64,000 nt of DNA from a virus. The translations under genes were made by a program, and so were the position numbers. Location: positions 1-64,000 of IMG/VR virus record IMGVR_UViG_3300007512_000008; one strand, given 5' to 3'. The notes below the pieces were generated by a model, which saw only the letters and a program-made list of their open reading frames with translations, had not been told where the DNA came from and made no database searches. Shown here in pieces: positions 41,440 to 50,133 of this stretch (positions are counted from its first letter, which is position 1; every line of letters begins with the position of its first letter).

Positions 41440-41802
41440 GTGGTCCCTCTTCGGAATACCCGATACCAGGAAGTACACGTCCTTCCGATGGGCGTCGTGG
41501 ATCTCAAGACGGGCAACAACAAGGTCTTCAACTACGTCCGGGAGTGGGGTGGCGAGCCCTCTCAGATGACCGTCGCCGAGAACCTGGACAACAACCGTCG
41601 GGTCCTGATCAACGGTTGGGGATCTCCTTCTGAGCTGTTGCCTCGGGGGACTCATTTCTTCATGTACCATGACCAGACCCGGAGGGAGATTGGAAGGTTC
41701 ATCTCCGTCAGTGTGGTCACCGGGGATATGTCTCTCGATCTCCTGGCGCAGACTGCCCGGAAGGCAGGCAAGAACCGGATGTACGGGTACGTCCTCAAGT
41801 AG
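41440..41802 (+). CDS. C-terminal fragment of interrupted gene
   Basis: A 120-aa open segment beginning at GTG 41440 and sharing the frame of the 41101 gene. It is a mixed alpha/beta domain (YQEVHVLPMGVVDLKTGNN, FVVREWGG-like strands, then HFFMYHDQTRREIG). No strong ribosome binding site precedes the GTG, and codons upstream of it back to the TGA at 41344 are also protein-like. It is thus better seen as the 3' part of a disrupted gene than as an independent gene. Confidence 0.5.
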   Translation: MVPLRNTRYQEVHVLPMGVVDLKTGNNKVFNYVREWGGEPSQMTVAENLDNNRRVLINGWGSPSELLPRGTHFFMYHDQTRREIGRFISVSVVTGDMSLDLLAQTARKAGKNRMYGYVLK

Positions 41803-41810
41803 GAAGGATC

Positions 41811-42143
41811 ATGGATCTCAAGAAGTTCCTCAAGAAGCACGTCGGTCGCAAACGGATCAAGACCAAGAATCTGCTGGGCAAGGACTACCACTCGGTCAAG
41901 GGGAACTTCTCCTATGAGCTGAAACGGGCCCTCGAGAAGGAGGGGTTCAAGGTGTTCGACTCCCACTTCAGCAGCTCGACCATCTACCGGATGACCGACG
42001 GTACGTTCCACATAGAGCTCTCGTACAGCCCCAGCAACCAGACCACCTCCATCGGCGAGTCCGGGTTGCTTCCTCCGCGGAACCGCGCGGCTCGTCTGAA
42101 GCTCATCCTGGCCTCTGAGGGCTTCGACCTCCCGAAGCGGTAG
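41811..42143 (+). CDS. Small hypothetical protein
   Basis: A 110-aa basic protein (MDLKKFLKKHVGRKRIKTKN) with a central alpha/beta domain and a C-terminal helix (ARLKLILASEGFDLPKR). A GGAAGGA ribosome binding site lies in front of ATG 41811. It follows the interrupted gene by 8 nt. Family unknown. Confidence 0.65.
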   Translation: MDLKKFLKKHVGRKRIKTKNLLGKDYHSVKGNFSYELKRALEKEGFKVFDSHFSSSTIYRMTDGTFHIELSYSPSNQTTSIGESGLLPPRNRAARLKLILASEGFDLPKR

Positions 42144-42151
42144 ACCACCTA

Positions 42152-42189
42152 TCAGGACGCAGATGGACAGGAGTCTCCATGCGTCCTGA
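42152..42189 (+). promoter_or_regulatory. 10-bp hairpin enclosing RBS and start codon
   Basis: TCAGGACGCA (42152-42161) pairs perfectly with TGCGTCCTGA (42180-42189). The ATG at 42179 lies at the base of the 3' arm (its T and G are paired), and the CAGGAG ribosome binding site is in the 18-nt loop, which also contains TGGA/TCCA for further pairing. In RNA it would restrict initiation of the 42179 gene. Confidence 0.55.
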
Positions 42190-42817
42190 CCCAAAGAAGG
42201 TTGCTGCTGCTTTCCTCGCGCAGAAGTCCGGTATGTCTCGGACGGCGGGTGAGGTTCGGTTCGTCAAGGATCGTGGGGGTGACAAGTCCGAGTGGGGTTG
42301 GAACACCCCCGGCCCGTCTGAGAGAGATATCTCGGACAACTTCGTGTTCAACGCGGAGAACCTGAAGCCGTTGGCTTTGGTGATGCGGTCGGTCCTGATG
42401 GGATTGGGCCACGCCACTTCGGCGCACACTCGGATGGTGAAGATCAAGAGCCGGAACGTTAGCCCTGATGGGGCTCTCGGAGGCAAGGGGTACATTCAGA
42501 AGATCCCGGACCTGCGGCGCCAGCTCATGAACTGTGTCGAGGTTCTCTCTGCGATTTCCGATACCCTGTACGATGAGATCAAGGCCCCTCACTGGGATCC
42601 CTCCGAGGACAAGATGACTCCACGGGACCGCGACGAGGTTCGTGAGATCGTAGAGGACGCTGAGGAGATCAAGGAAGATCCTGAGGCCTGGGCGGATGAG
42701 CAGGAAGAAGAGCTCGATGAGGAACACGACACCCTCGCTGTCCACAAGCAAGCAAGCCAGAAGGTGAGCTTGCACCGGGTGATCCGGAACTTCCAGAGGA
42801 GCACCGATGTCGGATAG
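42179..42817 (+). CDS. Virion-region protein with N-terminal PxxVAxxFLA motif
   Basis: A 212-aa protein. It begins MRPDPKKVAAAFLAQKSG, an N-terminal pattern repeated in the 45212 and 48181 proteins. A helical middle (RQLMNCVEVLSAISDTLYDE) and a very acidic C-terminal region (EEIKEDPEAWADEQEEELDE) follow. It overlaps the next gene by 11 nt. Position among probable packaged or injected proteins suggests a virion role. Function unknown. Confidence 0.7.
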   Translation: MRPDPKKVAAAFLAQKSGMSRTAGEVRFVKDRGGDKSEWGWNTPGPSERDISDNFVFNAENLKPLALVMRSVLMGLGHATSAHTRMVKIKSRNVSPDGALGGKGYIQKIPDLRRQLMNCVEVLSAISDTLYDEIKAPHWDPSEDKMTPRDRDEVREIVEDAEEIKEDPEAWADEQEEELDEEHDTLAVHKQASQKVSLHRVIRNFQRSTDVG

Positions 42818-45215
42818 CACGATCCACCAGCTGGGCAATGCGGAGCTCCCCGCTGACCTGTTCACGGAGACCCTGGCGAACGGCTTTGGGCTCGGTGAGT
42901 ACCCTGACATGCAATACGGAATGGGGTCTCAGTCAGCCGTTGTCCTGCAGGACGGCCCCACGACTGCACCTGCTGTTCCTGACGGTCTGGCGAAGGGGTC
43001 CGCAGAGGATCTCGATCTCCGTTCTCTGATCGCCGAGACCGTCCCCGATCTCGATTGGCTCGACGCCAGCCTCCTGGAGCAGGATCCCGCGCGCCTTCCG
43101 AAGAACCCAACGGACGTGATCCCGGAGCTCGTTGACGCTTGGAGCTCCGACGGCCCTTCTCTCACAGCACAGACTCGAGACCTTTCCCGCGTTCGGTACG
43201 AGGAATCTCTCAAGGAGGGCTCCGGGACTTCCCAGAAGGCTTCCGTCAAGCAGATGCGAGAAGTGGCTTCCAAGGCGATGCGTCGGTCTGTGATGGGTCA
43301 CGATATCGCGACCATCATCCGCGAGGCTCAGGAGTGTATGGGGGAAGAGGCGGCCCGGTTGGAGCCTCTCCTCAAGATGGTCCTCGCTGAGCATGGCCTG
43401 GCGGGGAATGTGTTCATTCGAGCTGCTGCCTATCCCAAGTACGGGTCGGGCCAGTGGGGAGCCCACCTCCGGAGATATGCACGGGACGCCCGGTATGTGG
43501 TGGTCTCTGAGCGGGATCTCAAGAACGCAACCTGGATCCAGAACGGTCGGTGCTCTCTCACCGGCAAGTTCGCCGTCACGAAGGTCCCCTGGGAAGAGGC
43601 AGTCACCCACTACAAGTCTCGGCTGGCTGGCCGCTCTCCTTCTCGCACTGGTCTGCGTTCTGCGTTCCTCCAGAGGGAGGGTCTCTCCAAGAAGGCCAAC
43701 AGCTGGCTTCCACACCACACGGCTGCTGCTGATCGGGTCTCCACTGAGGAGGCGTGGAAGGCGTTCGCGTCGTACAAGCCCGAGGTTCCTCAGCTTCGGG
43801 ATCCGAAGGCCGTGCGGCTGGCTTCGGACAAGCGGGCGGCAGAGGAGAAGATCAACTCCCTCGTCGCTCAGGGAGTTCTCCCTGAGGTGGACCGGGATCG
43901 TATCCTGGCCTCTGGCGCTTCTCCCTCTGACCAGTTGAAGGCGGCAGCTCAGATCGCTGCTCTCCCCAAGGTCTCTGCGTACCAGGGAGTGCAGAACAAG
44001 GCCAACGAGGTCAATCGAGATCTGTATCTGGCGCGGCTCGAGATGAGCCACCTGGCTGCTCAGGAGCGTGTCTCCCGCCTCCGTGTCGAGGCTTCGCGCC
44101 GCTCTCAGGCAGCCATTCAGGACCTGGTGGATCGAAAGATCCTCAAGGCCTCCGAAGCGAAGGCGATGCTGGAGTCCGGCAAGTCGGTCCACGCAATCCT
44201 CCGCGCAGCAGCCAAGATCTCCCTCATCCGACAGGGTGAGTTCAGCGGCCAGAACAACAACGCAGCTGAGGCGGGAGTCCAGAGGGTTGTCTCCGGAGCA
44301 GAGAAGAACCAGGCTCGTATCCGCACTGCCCAGACCAACATCGACCGTCGTGTCCGGAGGGAAGCAGCGGAGAGTACCCTCGAGGCCCGCGCCGCCCAGG
44401 ATCGCGTCACCCGGCTCAAGGCAGGGTATCGGGAGGTCCGCCGGGCGATCGAGGCTGGCGCCCGTGGTCAGGTCCTCAAGAACATCATCGCCAAGACGTT
44501 CCATGGGAACGATGCCGAGATTGGCCGTCGTATGCTCGCTGGCCTCCTGGAGCGCACAGGAGCCCTGAAGGAGCCCACCAAGGCCAACTATGAAGGGAAG
44601 TCCTTCAAGATCCATCAGGCAGAGGCTCGGAAGGCTCGGTTCTCTGGGACCGAAGCCCGGAAGGTCCTGTCTTGGCTCGGCCGGACCCTCTCTGAGGGCT
44701 TCGCAGGGAAGCCCTTGGATGAGCTCATCCAGCGTCGGTTCACTGCTCGGACACGGGAGGCTCTCAAGAGCGAGATCTTCGTAGCTCGGACCTCCCACGA
44801 GGGTGGTGCAGGGTTCGTCTATGTGGACGCCTCTGCGTATGCAACCCTCAAGGGGGTCAAGGGGTGCGAGACCGGGGCCCTCAAGCACCGGGCGAATCAG
44901 ATCCCCTCCGTCCTGGAGATGAGCCGGTGCGCTTCTTGCTCCCTGGTCTCGACTCGGGAGAACGGCGAGCGGGTTTGCTCCCTGTACAACAAGGTCCTGC
45001 TCGCCGACGCTCGGGGTCCCGAGATGGACCGCATCCGTTCGGCCAACGTCCAGGTAGCCAACATGAGCCGCGCGGAGCAGACCCAGTCTCTGTTCGCCGG
45101 TGTCTACGATCCAGCGGAGTTCGATCTCCAGAACACCAATCTGGAGGGGATCTCTCCCGGGATGCCTGAGACGGACAAGTTGGCTGAGATCTTCTTCGAG
45201 ACGCGACTGCAGTGA
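42807..45215 (+). CDS. Large helical virion-region protein with C-terminal Cys cluster
   Basis: An 802-aa protein of unknown family. An N-terminal region (ELPADLFTETLANGFGLGEY) and a central long helical, Arg/Ala/Gln-rich section (about residues 300-560) are followed by a domain containing EMSRCASCSLVSTRENGERV with a third Cys (CSLYNK), a possible zinc site. It overlaps genes on both sides. Size, location and composition suggest an internal or injected virion protein, but no enzymatic motif is seen. Confidence 0.7.
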   Translation: MSDSTIHQLGNAELPADLFTETLANGFGLGEYPDMQYGMGSQSAVVLQDGPTTAPAVPDGLAKGSAEDLDLRSLIAETVPDLDWLDASLLEQDPARLPKNPTDVIPELVDAWSSDGPSLTAQTRDLSRVRYEESLKEGSGTSQKASVKQMREVASKAMRRSVMGHDIATIIREAQECMGEEAARLEPLLKMVLAEHGLAGNVFIRAAAYPKYGSGQWGAHLRRYARDARYVVVSERDLKNATWIQNGRCSLTGKFAVTKVPWEEAVTHYKSRLAGRSPSRTGLRSAFLQREGLSKKANSWLPHHTAAADRVSTEEAWKAFASYKPEVPQLRDPKAVRLASDKRAAEEKINSLVAQGVLPEVDRDRILASGASPSDQLKAAAQIAALPKVSAYQGVQNKANEVNRDLYLARLEMSHLAAQERVSRLRVEASRRSQAAIQDLVDRKILKASEAKAMLESGKSVHAILRAAAKISLIRQGEFSGQNNNAAEAGVQRVVSGAEKNQARIRTAQTNIDRRVRREAAESTLEARAAQDRVTRLKAGYREVRRAIEAGARGQVLKNIIAKTFHGNDAEIGRRMLAGLLERTGALKEPTKANYEGKSFKIHQAEARKARFSGTEARKVLSWLGRTLSEGFAGKPLDELIQRRFTARTREALKSEIFVARTSHEGGAGFVYVDASAYATLKGVKGCETGALKHRANQIPSVLEMSRCASCSLVSTRENGERVCSLYNKVLLADARGPEMDRIRSANVQVANMSRAEQTQSLFAGVYDPAEFDLQNTNLEGISPGMPETDKLAEIFFETRLQ

Positions 45216-48181
45216 AGCCGAACCCAGCCCGCGTGGCTGTGCGTTGGGCCGTATCCCAGCAGCAAGCAGCCCCGAAGCCCATGGCGCCCGTTGGGAAGCC
45301 AGGGGTTCATGTGGGTCTGTTCTTCCCCGTCCCCGAGGATATCGCTGATCAGTTCCCGGAGAAGGAGCAGGACAAGTCCAACCCCCACGTGACCTTCCTG
45401 TATGTGGGAGAGGTGGAAACCTCTCGGGAACAGGAGCTCGTAGAACTGGTCTCCGACTTCTTCCTGGAGCTGCCGGCTATCCGGGCCTCTCTGGGCCCTA
45501 TGGACTACTTCCTGACGCCAACCCAAAAGGTGGTGTTCAGCTCGGTCCGTTTCTCCCATGACATCTCGAGTATCCGAGACCAGATCCGGGAAGCTCTCCT
45601 GAAAGCGGGCTTCCGTGTCAAAGATGCCTCCCCTATCCGATGGCATCCCCACGTAACCATCGCGTATGTCAGCCCGGAGGAGAACCTCAAGCTGGCGCCG
45701 CCCAAGGGGTCCTGGGATATCGAGACTGTGCGGGTCTGGGGCTTCTCCAAGGAGCACACGATCCTGTTCGGAGGTGCGGGCCGCCGTCCTACCTTCAAGA
45801 GCATGTCCCATCGGGTCGCTGCCAAGTACAAGTCCAAGAAGGATGTCAAGGGTCCCGACGGCAAGACCCACACGATCTACGAGTACTCGGACCAGCACAA
45901 CGCGAACAAGGACAAGGACAAATCCAAGAGGGTCGAGAAGCTCCGCCAGAGCCTCTCGAAGCTCCGGAGCAAGTACCGTAAAGGGCTGTCAGCAGAGGAC
46001 GCTCGAGAGCGTCTCACGGCCCTCGCCGTTGCTCTGGTAGACTGCACCTACGAGCGCGTCGGGAATGACGGCTCCGCCAAGGAAGGACACTTCGGTGTCA
46101 CCGGCTGGCAGAAGAAGCATGTCACCATCTCTGGGAATACAGCCACCTTCAAGTACACCGGGAAGTCGGGGATCGACCACGAGAAAAAGGTCACCAACTC
46201 CAAGGTGGTCGGGGCTCTCAAGAAGGCACTCGAAGGGAAGAAGCCCGGGGACAAGATCCTTTGCGATGGCGATGAGTGTGTGATCTCAGCCACCCAGGTC
46301 AATCAGTACCTGTCGGAGTTCGGAGTCACCGCCAAGGATATCCGAGGCCTCCACGCCAACGAGGAGATGAAGAAGAGTCTCTCGGCCATCCGCAAGAAGG
46401 GACCCAAGCTTCCCTCCGACAAGAAGGAGCGGGAGAAACTCCTCAAGGATGAGTTCAAGCAGGCCCTCGAGTCCGCAGCCGAGGCAGTCGGCCACACCAC
46501 CTCCATTCTGCGCTCCAGCTATCTGGTTCCGGGTCTGGAGGACAAGTTCATGCAGGACGGAACGGTGATCAACAAGCTGAACAAGGCTGGCCGTACAAAG
46601 ACGGCTGCCTTTGACATCCTGCGGCACTGCCCCCACTGTCTGGGGATTGTGTCTGACCTGGCCAAGTTCTGGGATACCTGTACGGACTGTGGCTACGAGG
46701 TCAATCTGGGAGGCTTCTATAATGGGCGTGGTGATGCTCCTCACGGAGGAAAGCCTGTCGAGAGGATGGCCCGCGAAGACGCGTGGCAGCCGATTCCTGA
46801 GACGGATCCTCGCCTGATCAAGCAGGCCCTGGATACCTTCTCCCAGTACTCCCGAGGTCCAATGATGTGGATCGGGGAGGAAACACGCCTGGCCACACTT
46901 GAAGAGCTCGCCCAGTACCTGGAACGTGTCGGAGCTCCCATCCCTGCCGTTCCCCATACCAAGACTGCTGCGGGGAACCAAGAGGTCATCGAGGCTCCTC
47001 ACAACTTCCATCGAGTCAAGGTAGAGCCCCCACGAGCCAAGCGGAAGGTGTACCCGTTCGAGGGCTACATCGACTTCCAGGGCATCCAGATCGATGTAGA
47101 GAACAAGAAGGGGTCCTCTCGCTCCGGGGCGGATCCCGACGGGAACAAGTGGTCTATCAAGATGCACGCCCACTACGGGGAGATCCGTGGGACCGAGGGC
47201 ACCGACGGGGATAAGCTTGACGTCTACGTGGGGGAGAACCACGATTCCTCGGTGGTGGTCGTAGTTCACCAACAGGACCCCAGCACTGGCAAGTTCGACG
47301 AGGACAAGGTCCTGTTGGGATTCGACTCTCCTGAGGAGGCCATCGGTCTCTACAAGAAGCAGTACGACAAGCCAGGCTTCTTCAAGGAGGGCGAGTTCCT
47401 GACCATGCCCATTGGCCAGTTCTGGCGCTGGGTCAACGATCGGAAGAACAAGGGGAAGAAGGTGAAGGCTCGGTACTGGAGACCTCTCTCCGATGCTGTC
47501 GGGCTCAAGACTGCCAAGAAGGGCTCCTGGCAGGAGAGGTACTGGAAGACTGCCATTATCCACCTCTGGAACGCAACAGACGGAGAGGGTGATCTCCGGG
47601 GGAATCCCGGTCTTCAGTCGAGCCTGACTCTGTACGAGCGCGCGCTGATACAGGAGCTCTTGATTCATGAGCAGCCCATTCTCCGGACGGGCGAGCACTA
47701 CCACGTCCGGGACCACCGACTGGATCCCGAGGCGGTTGGGGAGCTCATCGGCGCAGGATATCTCGAGGAACTGGAGGACGGTTCGGTTGTCGTTTCTCCG
47801 ATGTACCACGCCAAGGCACGCCTGTATGGTGGGGGTCTGACTCTGAAGGAGCAGATCATGGCCTACGAGCTCGGGTACGACCACACCAAGTCTGCTGCGC
47901 GTCACGGTCCTCCGACTCAGGTTGGTCTCTCCTCTGTTCTGAAGCGGAAAGGTCTGGAGCCGGTCGATATCTGGTTCGGACAGGTTCGTCCCCACCGCCG
48001 GCCGACGGTGACCAAGCTCGAGGCTCTGCGCACACGCGCCGGAGATATCGTCTACTTTGCCGGGATGGATGGCAAGGGCGAGCCTGTCGTTGGCCGCACT
48101 GAGCGGGAAGCAAAGGAGCTCGCCAACGAGATCGTTAAGCTCCGCCTTCGCCACCAAACCCCAACGATCCACAGCACCTGA
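45212..48181 (+). CDS. Polyvalent protein: 2H phosphoesterase + topoisomerase IB + InPase-like domain
   Basis: A 989-aa multidomain protein. Residues about 30-190 are a 2H phosphoesterase with HVTFLYV (H59, T61) and HVTIAYV (H147, T149). Residues about 200-445 are a type IB DNA topoisomerase with all five catalytic positions: R282 (ERVGND), K318 (YTGKSG), R378 (KDIRGL), H428 (VGHTT) and Y437 (RSSYLVP). A zinc ribbon (CPHCLG, CTDCGY) follows. Then comes an InPase-like polyvalent domain near 612-745 (ENKKGSSRSGADPDG, HYGEIRGTEGTDGDKLDVYV) and a C-terminal helical region. It is probably packaged and injected to act on host or phage nucleic acids. Overlaps the previous gene by 4 nt. Confidence 0.85.
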   Translation: MKPNPARVAVRWAVSQQQAAPKPMAPVGKPGVHVGLFFPVPEDIADQFPEKEQDKSNPHVTFLYVGEVETSREQELVELVSDFFLELPAIRASLGPMDYFLTPTQKVVFSSVRFSHDISSIRDQIREALLKAGFRVKDASPIRWHPHVTIAYVSPEENLKLAPPKGSWDIETVRVWGFSKEHTILFGGAGRRPTFKSMSHRVAAKYKSKKDVKGPDGKTHTIYEYSDQHNANKDKDKSKRVEKLRQSLSKLRSKYRKGLSAEDARERLTALAVALVDCTYERVGNDGSAKEGHFGVTGWQKKHVTISGNTATFKYTGKSGIDHEKKVTNSKVVGALKKALEGKKPGDKILCDGDECVISATQVNQYLSEFGVTAKDIRGLHANEEMKKSLSAIRKKGPKLPSDKKEREKLLKDEFKQALESAAEAVGHTTSILRSSYLVPGLEDKFMQDGTVINKLNKAGRTKTAAFDILRHCPHCLGIVSDLAKFWDTCTDCGYEVNLGGFYNGRGDAPHGGKPVERMAREDAWQPIPETDPRLIKQALDTFSQYSRGPMMWIGEETRLATLEELAQYLERVGAPIPAVPHTKTAAGNQEVIEAPHNFHRVKVEPPRAKRKVYPFEGYIDFQGIQIDVENKKGSSRSGADPDGNKWSIKMHAHYGEIRGTEGTDGDKLDVYVGENHDSSVVVVVHQQDPSTGKFDEDKVLLGFDSPEEAIGLYKKQYDKPGFFKEGEFLTMPIGQFWRWVNDRKNKGKKVKARYWRPLSDAVGLKTAKKGSWQERYWKTAIIHLWNATDGEGDLRGNPGLQSSLTLYERALIQELLIHEQPILRTGEHYHVRDHRLDPEAVGELIGAGYLEELEDGSVVVSPMYHAKARLYGGGLTLKEQIMAYELGYDHTKSAARHGPPTQVGLSSVLKRKGLEPVDIWFGQVRPHRRPTVTKLEALRTRAGDIVYFAGMDGKGEPVVGRTEREAKELANEIVKLRLRHQTPTIHST

Positions 48182-50034
48182 TGATTGTCTCCCCCGAGCG
48201 TGTGGCCCGTCTGTTCTTGGCGACCAAGACACGTTCGGAGAAGGAAGAGGCTGAGGCGGAGCGGCTGATCAGGCCCTCTCCGAAGAAGAAGCCTCCTCGT
48301 CGGGATCTGGAACGAGGTCGGGTCAACGATAGCGAGGACGACCCGGACGAGAAGCAGGACAAGAAGGACCGGTCCCACAACTACAAGGACTCAAGCTTCG
48401 ACCTGGTAGCTTGGTGGTTCAAGAACGCTCGGGACACCAGTACGGTCAGGATGCGCAAGGTGGATACCGGGCGCGTCGTCGACGTCTCTCCGGACACTGT
48501 CTCTGAGAACCCAGGCGCGTACGAGGAAGTCACTGGGGACGATGCAACAGATACGGACGACGCTGATCCTGATGCAACCGAGGACACCCCTTCCGACACT
48601 CCCAGTTCTGATCCAAAAGGGGATGCCCCTCCCAAGCCTGACCCCTCCTCTCTCCCAGGGCCTACGGACCTCCCGGACAAGGACGCGTACGAGAAGTTCC
48701 GCTCCGATGCCATGGCTCGCTACACAGCCTTGGGGATAGCTGAAGACGAGGTTACTGAGATCTTGGACATGGTCTCGAACCAAGGGGACGCTGAGGAATC
48801 AGTGGTCCTGTTGGATGAGCTCGCGGATACGGCTGCTGCGGAAAAGGCGGACCGAGAGAAGGCCGAGAAGGCCGAGGCCGAAGCTCTCCAGAAGGAGCAG
48901 ACCGAGGCTGAAGAGGCTCGGAAGAAGGAGGAGCGGGACAAGCTCACCAAGGATCTCACTCAGGGTCTGCCGAGGGACCAGGAGTCTGCTCTTGAGAGGT
49001 CCCTCGGGAAGCTCTCTCCCGAGCAGTTCCAGGCGTTCTCGGAAACTCTGCAGAACCGGGTGTCTGACCTCAACGCGAGTCGTCCGGACATCAAAGAGTT
49101 CATGGAGGACCTCTCCGCGCGGAAGAAGGATCTCCGGGAAAGCACTGACCCGGCCCGGTTGGGAGAAGCCCTCGCGGCCGTGACCTACTTCAACACGGTG
49201 GTAGACAACCCTGCTGTGGATCTGGATAACCCTCTTCCGGAGAAGGGAGGGGACGAGCTGGAAGGGGATGCTCTGACTGAGGCCCGGAAGAAGTCGGTCG
49301 AGAGGTCCTCACGTGCAGTAGAGAAGTATCGTGCGATGTCCTCCGAAGATCGGAAACGTCACCTCAAGCGGCTGGACCAAGAGCTCCTGGATCTCCCAGA
49401 CGGATCGCCCCGCCGAGTAGAGCTTGAGGCGATTGAGAAGGGGTTGGGAATCGCTGCTGTCCTCGAAGAGGGAGACTCGGTTCGAGGAGCCGGCTCTGCA
49501 GTAGCCGGAGTCATCCGTGCTGCCGATACAGCTGGGGATCTTGACAAGATCCTATCTCTCTCTGTGTTGGAGAGCACCGATGCCCTGGGTTCGGATGACC
49601 AGCATATCATCCGTGGTGTCTACAACAACCTGGGCTCTATGGATTTCGTAGATGTGGTCGCCAAGGACCACCCCGCCCGTCCCCTCGCTGAACTCCTTGC
49701 GGACCCGGCGGGGAGCAAGAACATGTCCCGGGCGGACAGGGCGTTCATGAAAGAACTCCTGGTGGATGCCCTAGTCGCGGACACTGCCTTCCTGGATCCC
49801 CTCGTTTCAGGGGAGAGCGAAGGCCTCACGGTCAAGGAACACCGCAAGAAGTCTCTGAAGAAGCGGAAGAAGTTCACCCCATCGACCAAGATCCCAACGG
49901 ACGTCAAGGGCGCTCGTGGTTGGTTCGAAGAGTTCCTCGAGAACCTCTCCGCACCGTTCCGAAAGAAGTCCTCCTCCCACATTCCTTGGGATTTCACCCC
50001 CTGGAACCCCGAAACCATCACCTTCCAGACCTAA
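48181..50034 (+). CDS. Large acidic helical virion-region protein
   Basis: A 617-aa protein beginning MIVSPERVARLFLATK, the N-terminal motif shared with 42179 and 45212. A highly charged, Asp/Pro-rich disordered stretch (about residues 35-170) is followed by a long coiled coil (AEKADREKAEKAEAEALQKE) and a helical C-terminus. It also holds LPDGSPRRVELEAIE, a variant of the LPxGSxERRxxL motif. Probably a core or internal head protein. It begins at the last base of the preceding stop codon. Confidence 0.65.
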   Translation: MIVSPERVARLFLATKTRSEKEEAEAERLIRPSPKKKPPRRDLERGRVNDSEDDPDEKQDKKDRSHNYKDSSFDLVAWWFKNARDTSTVRMRKVDTGRVVDVSPDTVSENPGAYEEVTGDDATDTDDADPDATEDTPSDTPSSDPKGDAPPKPDPSSLPGPTDLPDKDAYEKFRSDAMARYTALGIAEDEVTEILDMVSNQGDAEESVVLLDELADTAAAEKADREKAEKAEAEALQKEQTEAEEARKKEERDKLTKDLTQGLPRDQESALERSLGKLSPEQFQAFSETLQNRVSDLNASRPDIKEFMEDLSARKKDLRESTDPARLGEALAAVTYFNTVVDNPAVDLDNPLPEKGGDELEGDALTEARKKSVERSSRAVEKYRAMSSEDRKRHLKRLDQELLDLPDGSPRRVELEAIEKGLGIAAVLEEGDSVRGAGSAVAGVIRAADTAGDLDKILSLSVLESTDALGSDDQHIIRGVYNNLGSMDFVDVVAKDHPARPLAELLADPAGSKNMSRADRAFMKELLVDALVADTAFLDPLVSGESEGLTVKEHRKKSLKKRKKFTPSTKIPTDVKGARGWFEEFLENLSAPFRKKSSSHIPWDFTPWNPETITFQT

Positions 50035-50070
50035 AACTACTCTGCTGTTCCCGATTCTTGCGGTACCAGT

Positions 50071-50076
50071 TTTATA
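50071..50076 (+). promoter_or_regulatory. Candidate late promoter TTTATA upstream of the 50134 gene
   Basis: TTTATA preceded by CGGTACCAGT, so CGGT lies 10 nt upstream as at the sheath promoter. It is 57 nt before the ATG at 50134, in a 99-nt gap with no other feature. Confidence 0.45.
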
Positions 50077-50133
50077 TGGCTTCCGCTAAAGGTGAGTCGG
50101 CTCAGCCGTCCCTATCTCTGTGGAGACTGTGAA

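Larger units (their letters stand above)
41101..41802 (+). pseudogene. Gene with in-frame TAG and TGA codons (pseudogene or recoded)
   Basis: One reading frame of 234 codons from ATG 41101 to TAG 41800-41802 is interrupted at codon 65 (TAG, 41293) and codon 82 (TGA, 41344). The segments between and after them are protein-like: ARQMARSIKDWKKAQR, then GLAAENENLHGVAKIFFDRA. Both stops differ from TGG (Trp) by one G-to-A change. Other genes here end in TAG, TGA or TAA, so no global code change explains it. Either two nonsense mutations or stop-codon read-through. The 3' part continues as the 41440-41802 frame. Confidence 0.6.

Noticed and set aside
46711-46720. TATAAT-like -10 box
   Set aside because: It lies inside the zinc-ribbon coding part of the 45212 gene with no gene start nearby, so it is likely coincidental.
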